From positions 2,728,001 through 2,792,000 of the forward strand of contig NZ_CP018076.1 in the NCBI RefSeq assembly GCF_001886735.1: a stretch of DNA of 64,000 nt, in the 5' to 3' direction. This DNA comes from Sulfitobacter alexandrii (GTDB lineage: Bacteria; Pseudomonadota; Alphaproteobacteria; Rhodobacterales; Rhodobacteraceae). Below the pieces are notes generated by a model. The model did not search any database, was not told where the DNA came from, and worked only from the letters and a program-made list of their open reading frames with translations. The position numbers and the translations under genes were made by a program. Shown here piece by piece: positions 63,953 through 64,000 of the stretch; the stretch's first letter is position 1, and every line of letters starts with the position of its first letter.

Positions 63953-64000
63953 ATGTGCCGCGTCTTTGCCTATATCGGGCCTGAAATACCGCTCGCGAGC
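63953..64000 (+). CDS. Class II glutamine amidotransferase, 5' end only
   Basis: The last 48 bases encode 'MCRVFAYIGPEIPLAS', with Cys at position 2 as the N-terminal nucleophile expected of class II (Ntn) glutamine amidotransferases. The rest is outside the window. GAGAGGTCAGG upstream supplies the ribosome site. The 165 bases between mch and this gene hold no clear gene. Confidence 0.7.
   Translation, partial: MCRVFAYIGPEIPLAS

Overview
The window looks like a chromosome segment of a high-GC alphaproteobacterium of the family Rhodobacteraceae, most likely the Roseobacter group. The evidence is the gene content: an ethylmalonyl-CoA pathway, sdhCDA and sdhB, the TauE/TIGR02186 pair and an orphan LuxR with a small companion ORF. 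Alphaproteobacterial control sites support it: a GTTC-N7-GTTC LexA box and TTAA-N7-TTAA CtrA boxes. No rRNA, CRISPR array or complete prophage is visible.

Bases 1 to about 5412 are the right part of an integrative mobilizable element, cut by the window edge. A P4-type tyrosine integrase starts 149 bases from the 3' end of an intact tRNA-Ser(GCT). Behind it lie an unknown cargo gene, an excisionase-like gene, a phage-replisome-organiser-like gene and a ColE1-type mobilization operon. Its relaxase gene carries two smaller mob genes wholly inside it in another frame, as in ColE1 mbeA/mbeB/mbeD.

Bases 5503-32573 are mostly conserved chromosomal genes. They include ychF, a frameshifted MORN-repeat membrane protein, trpA, a MarR/nitroreductase pair divergent from lldD across a large perfect inverted repeat, rplY, pth, trpB (11 kb from trpA, opposite strand), an AsmA protein and rimO. 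A LexA-box promoter drives a 118-residue unknown protein. Then come a class IV aminotransferase, nfuA, tsaB and rimI.

Bases 32672-37397 are a four-gene BMP-type nucleoside ABC transporter. Bases 37686-42571 hold a TauE/SafE permease with its TIGR02186 partner, an SDR enzyme, a RecD-like helicase and an orphan LuxR regulator under a double CtrA box.

The right third centres on acetyl-CoA assimilation. It has ccrA (42.8-44.1 kb), ecm (45.8-47.7 kb), sdhB-x-x-sdhA-sdhD-sdhC with mdh (52.5-58.3 kb), and mcl2 followed by mch (61.1-63.8 kb). Crotonyl-CoA would be carboxylated and reduced, rearranged, hydrated, and returned as malate and succinate to the TCA steps encoded nearby. Between these lie an H-NS-like protein, deoD, a PRC-barrel protein with 11-residue repeats, and small envelope proteins. 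The window ends inside a class II glutamine amidotransferase gene.
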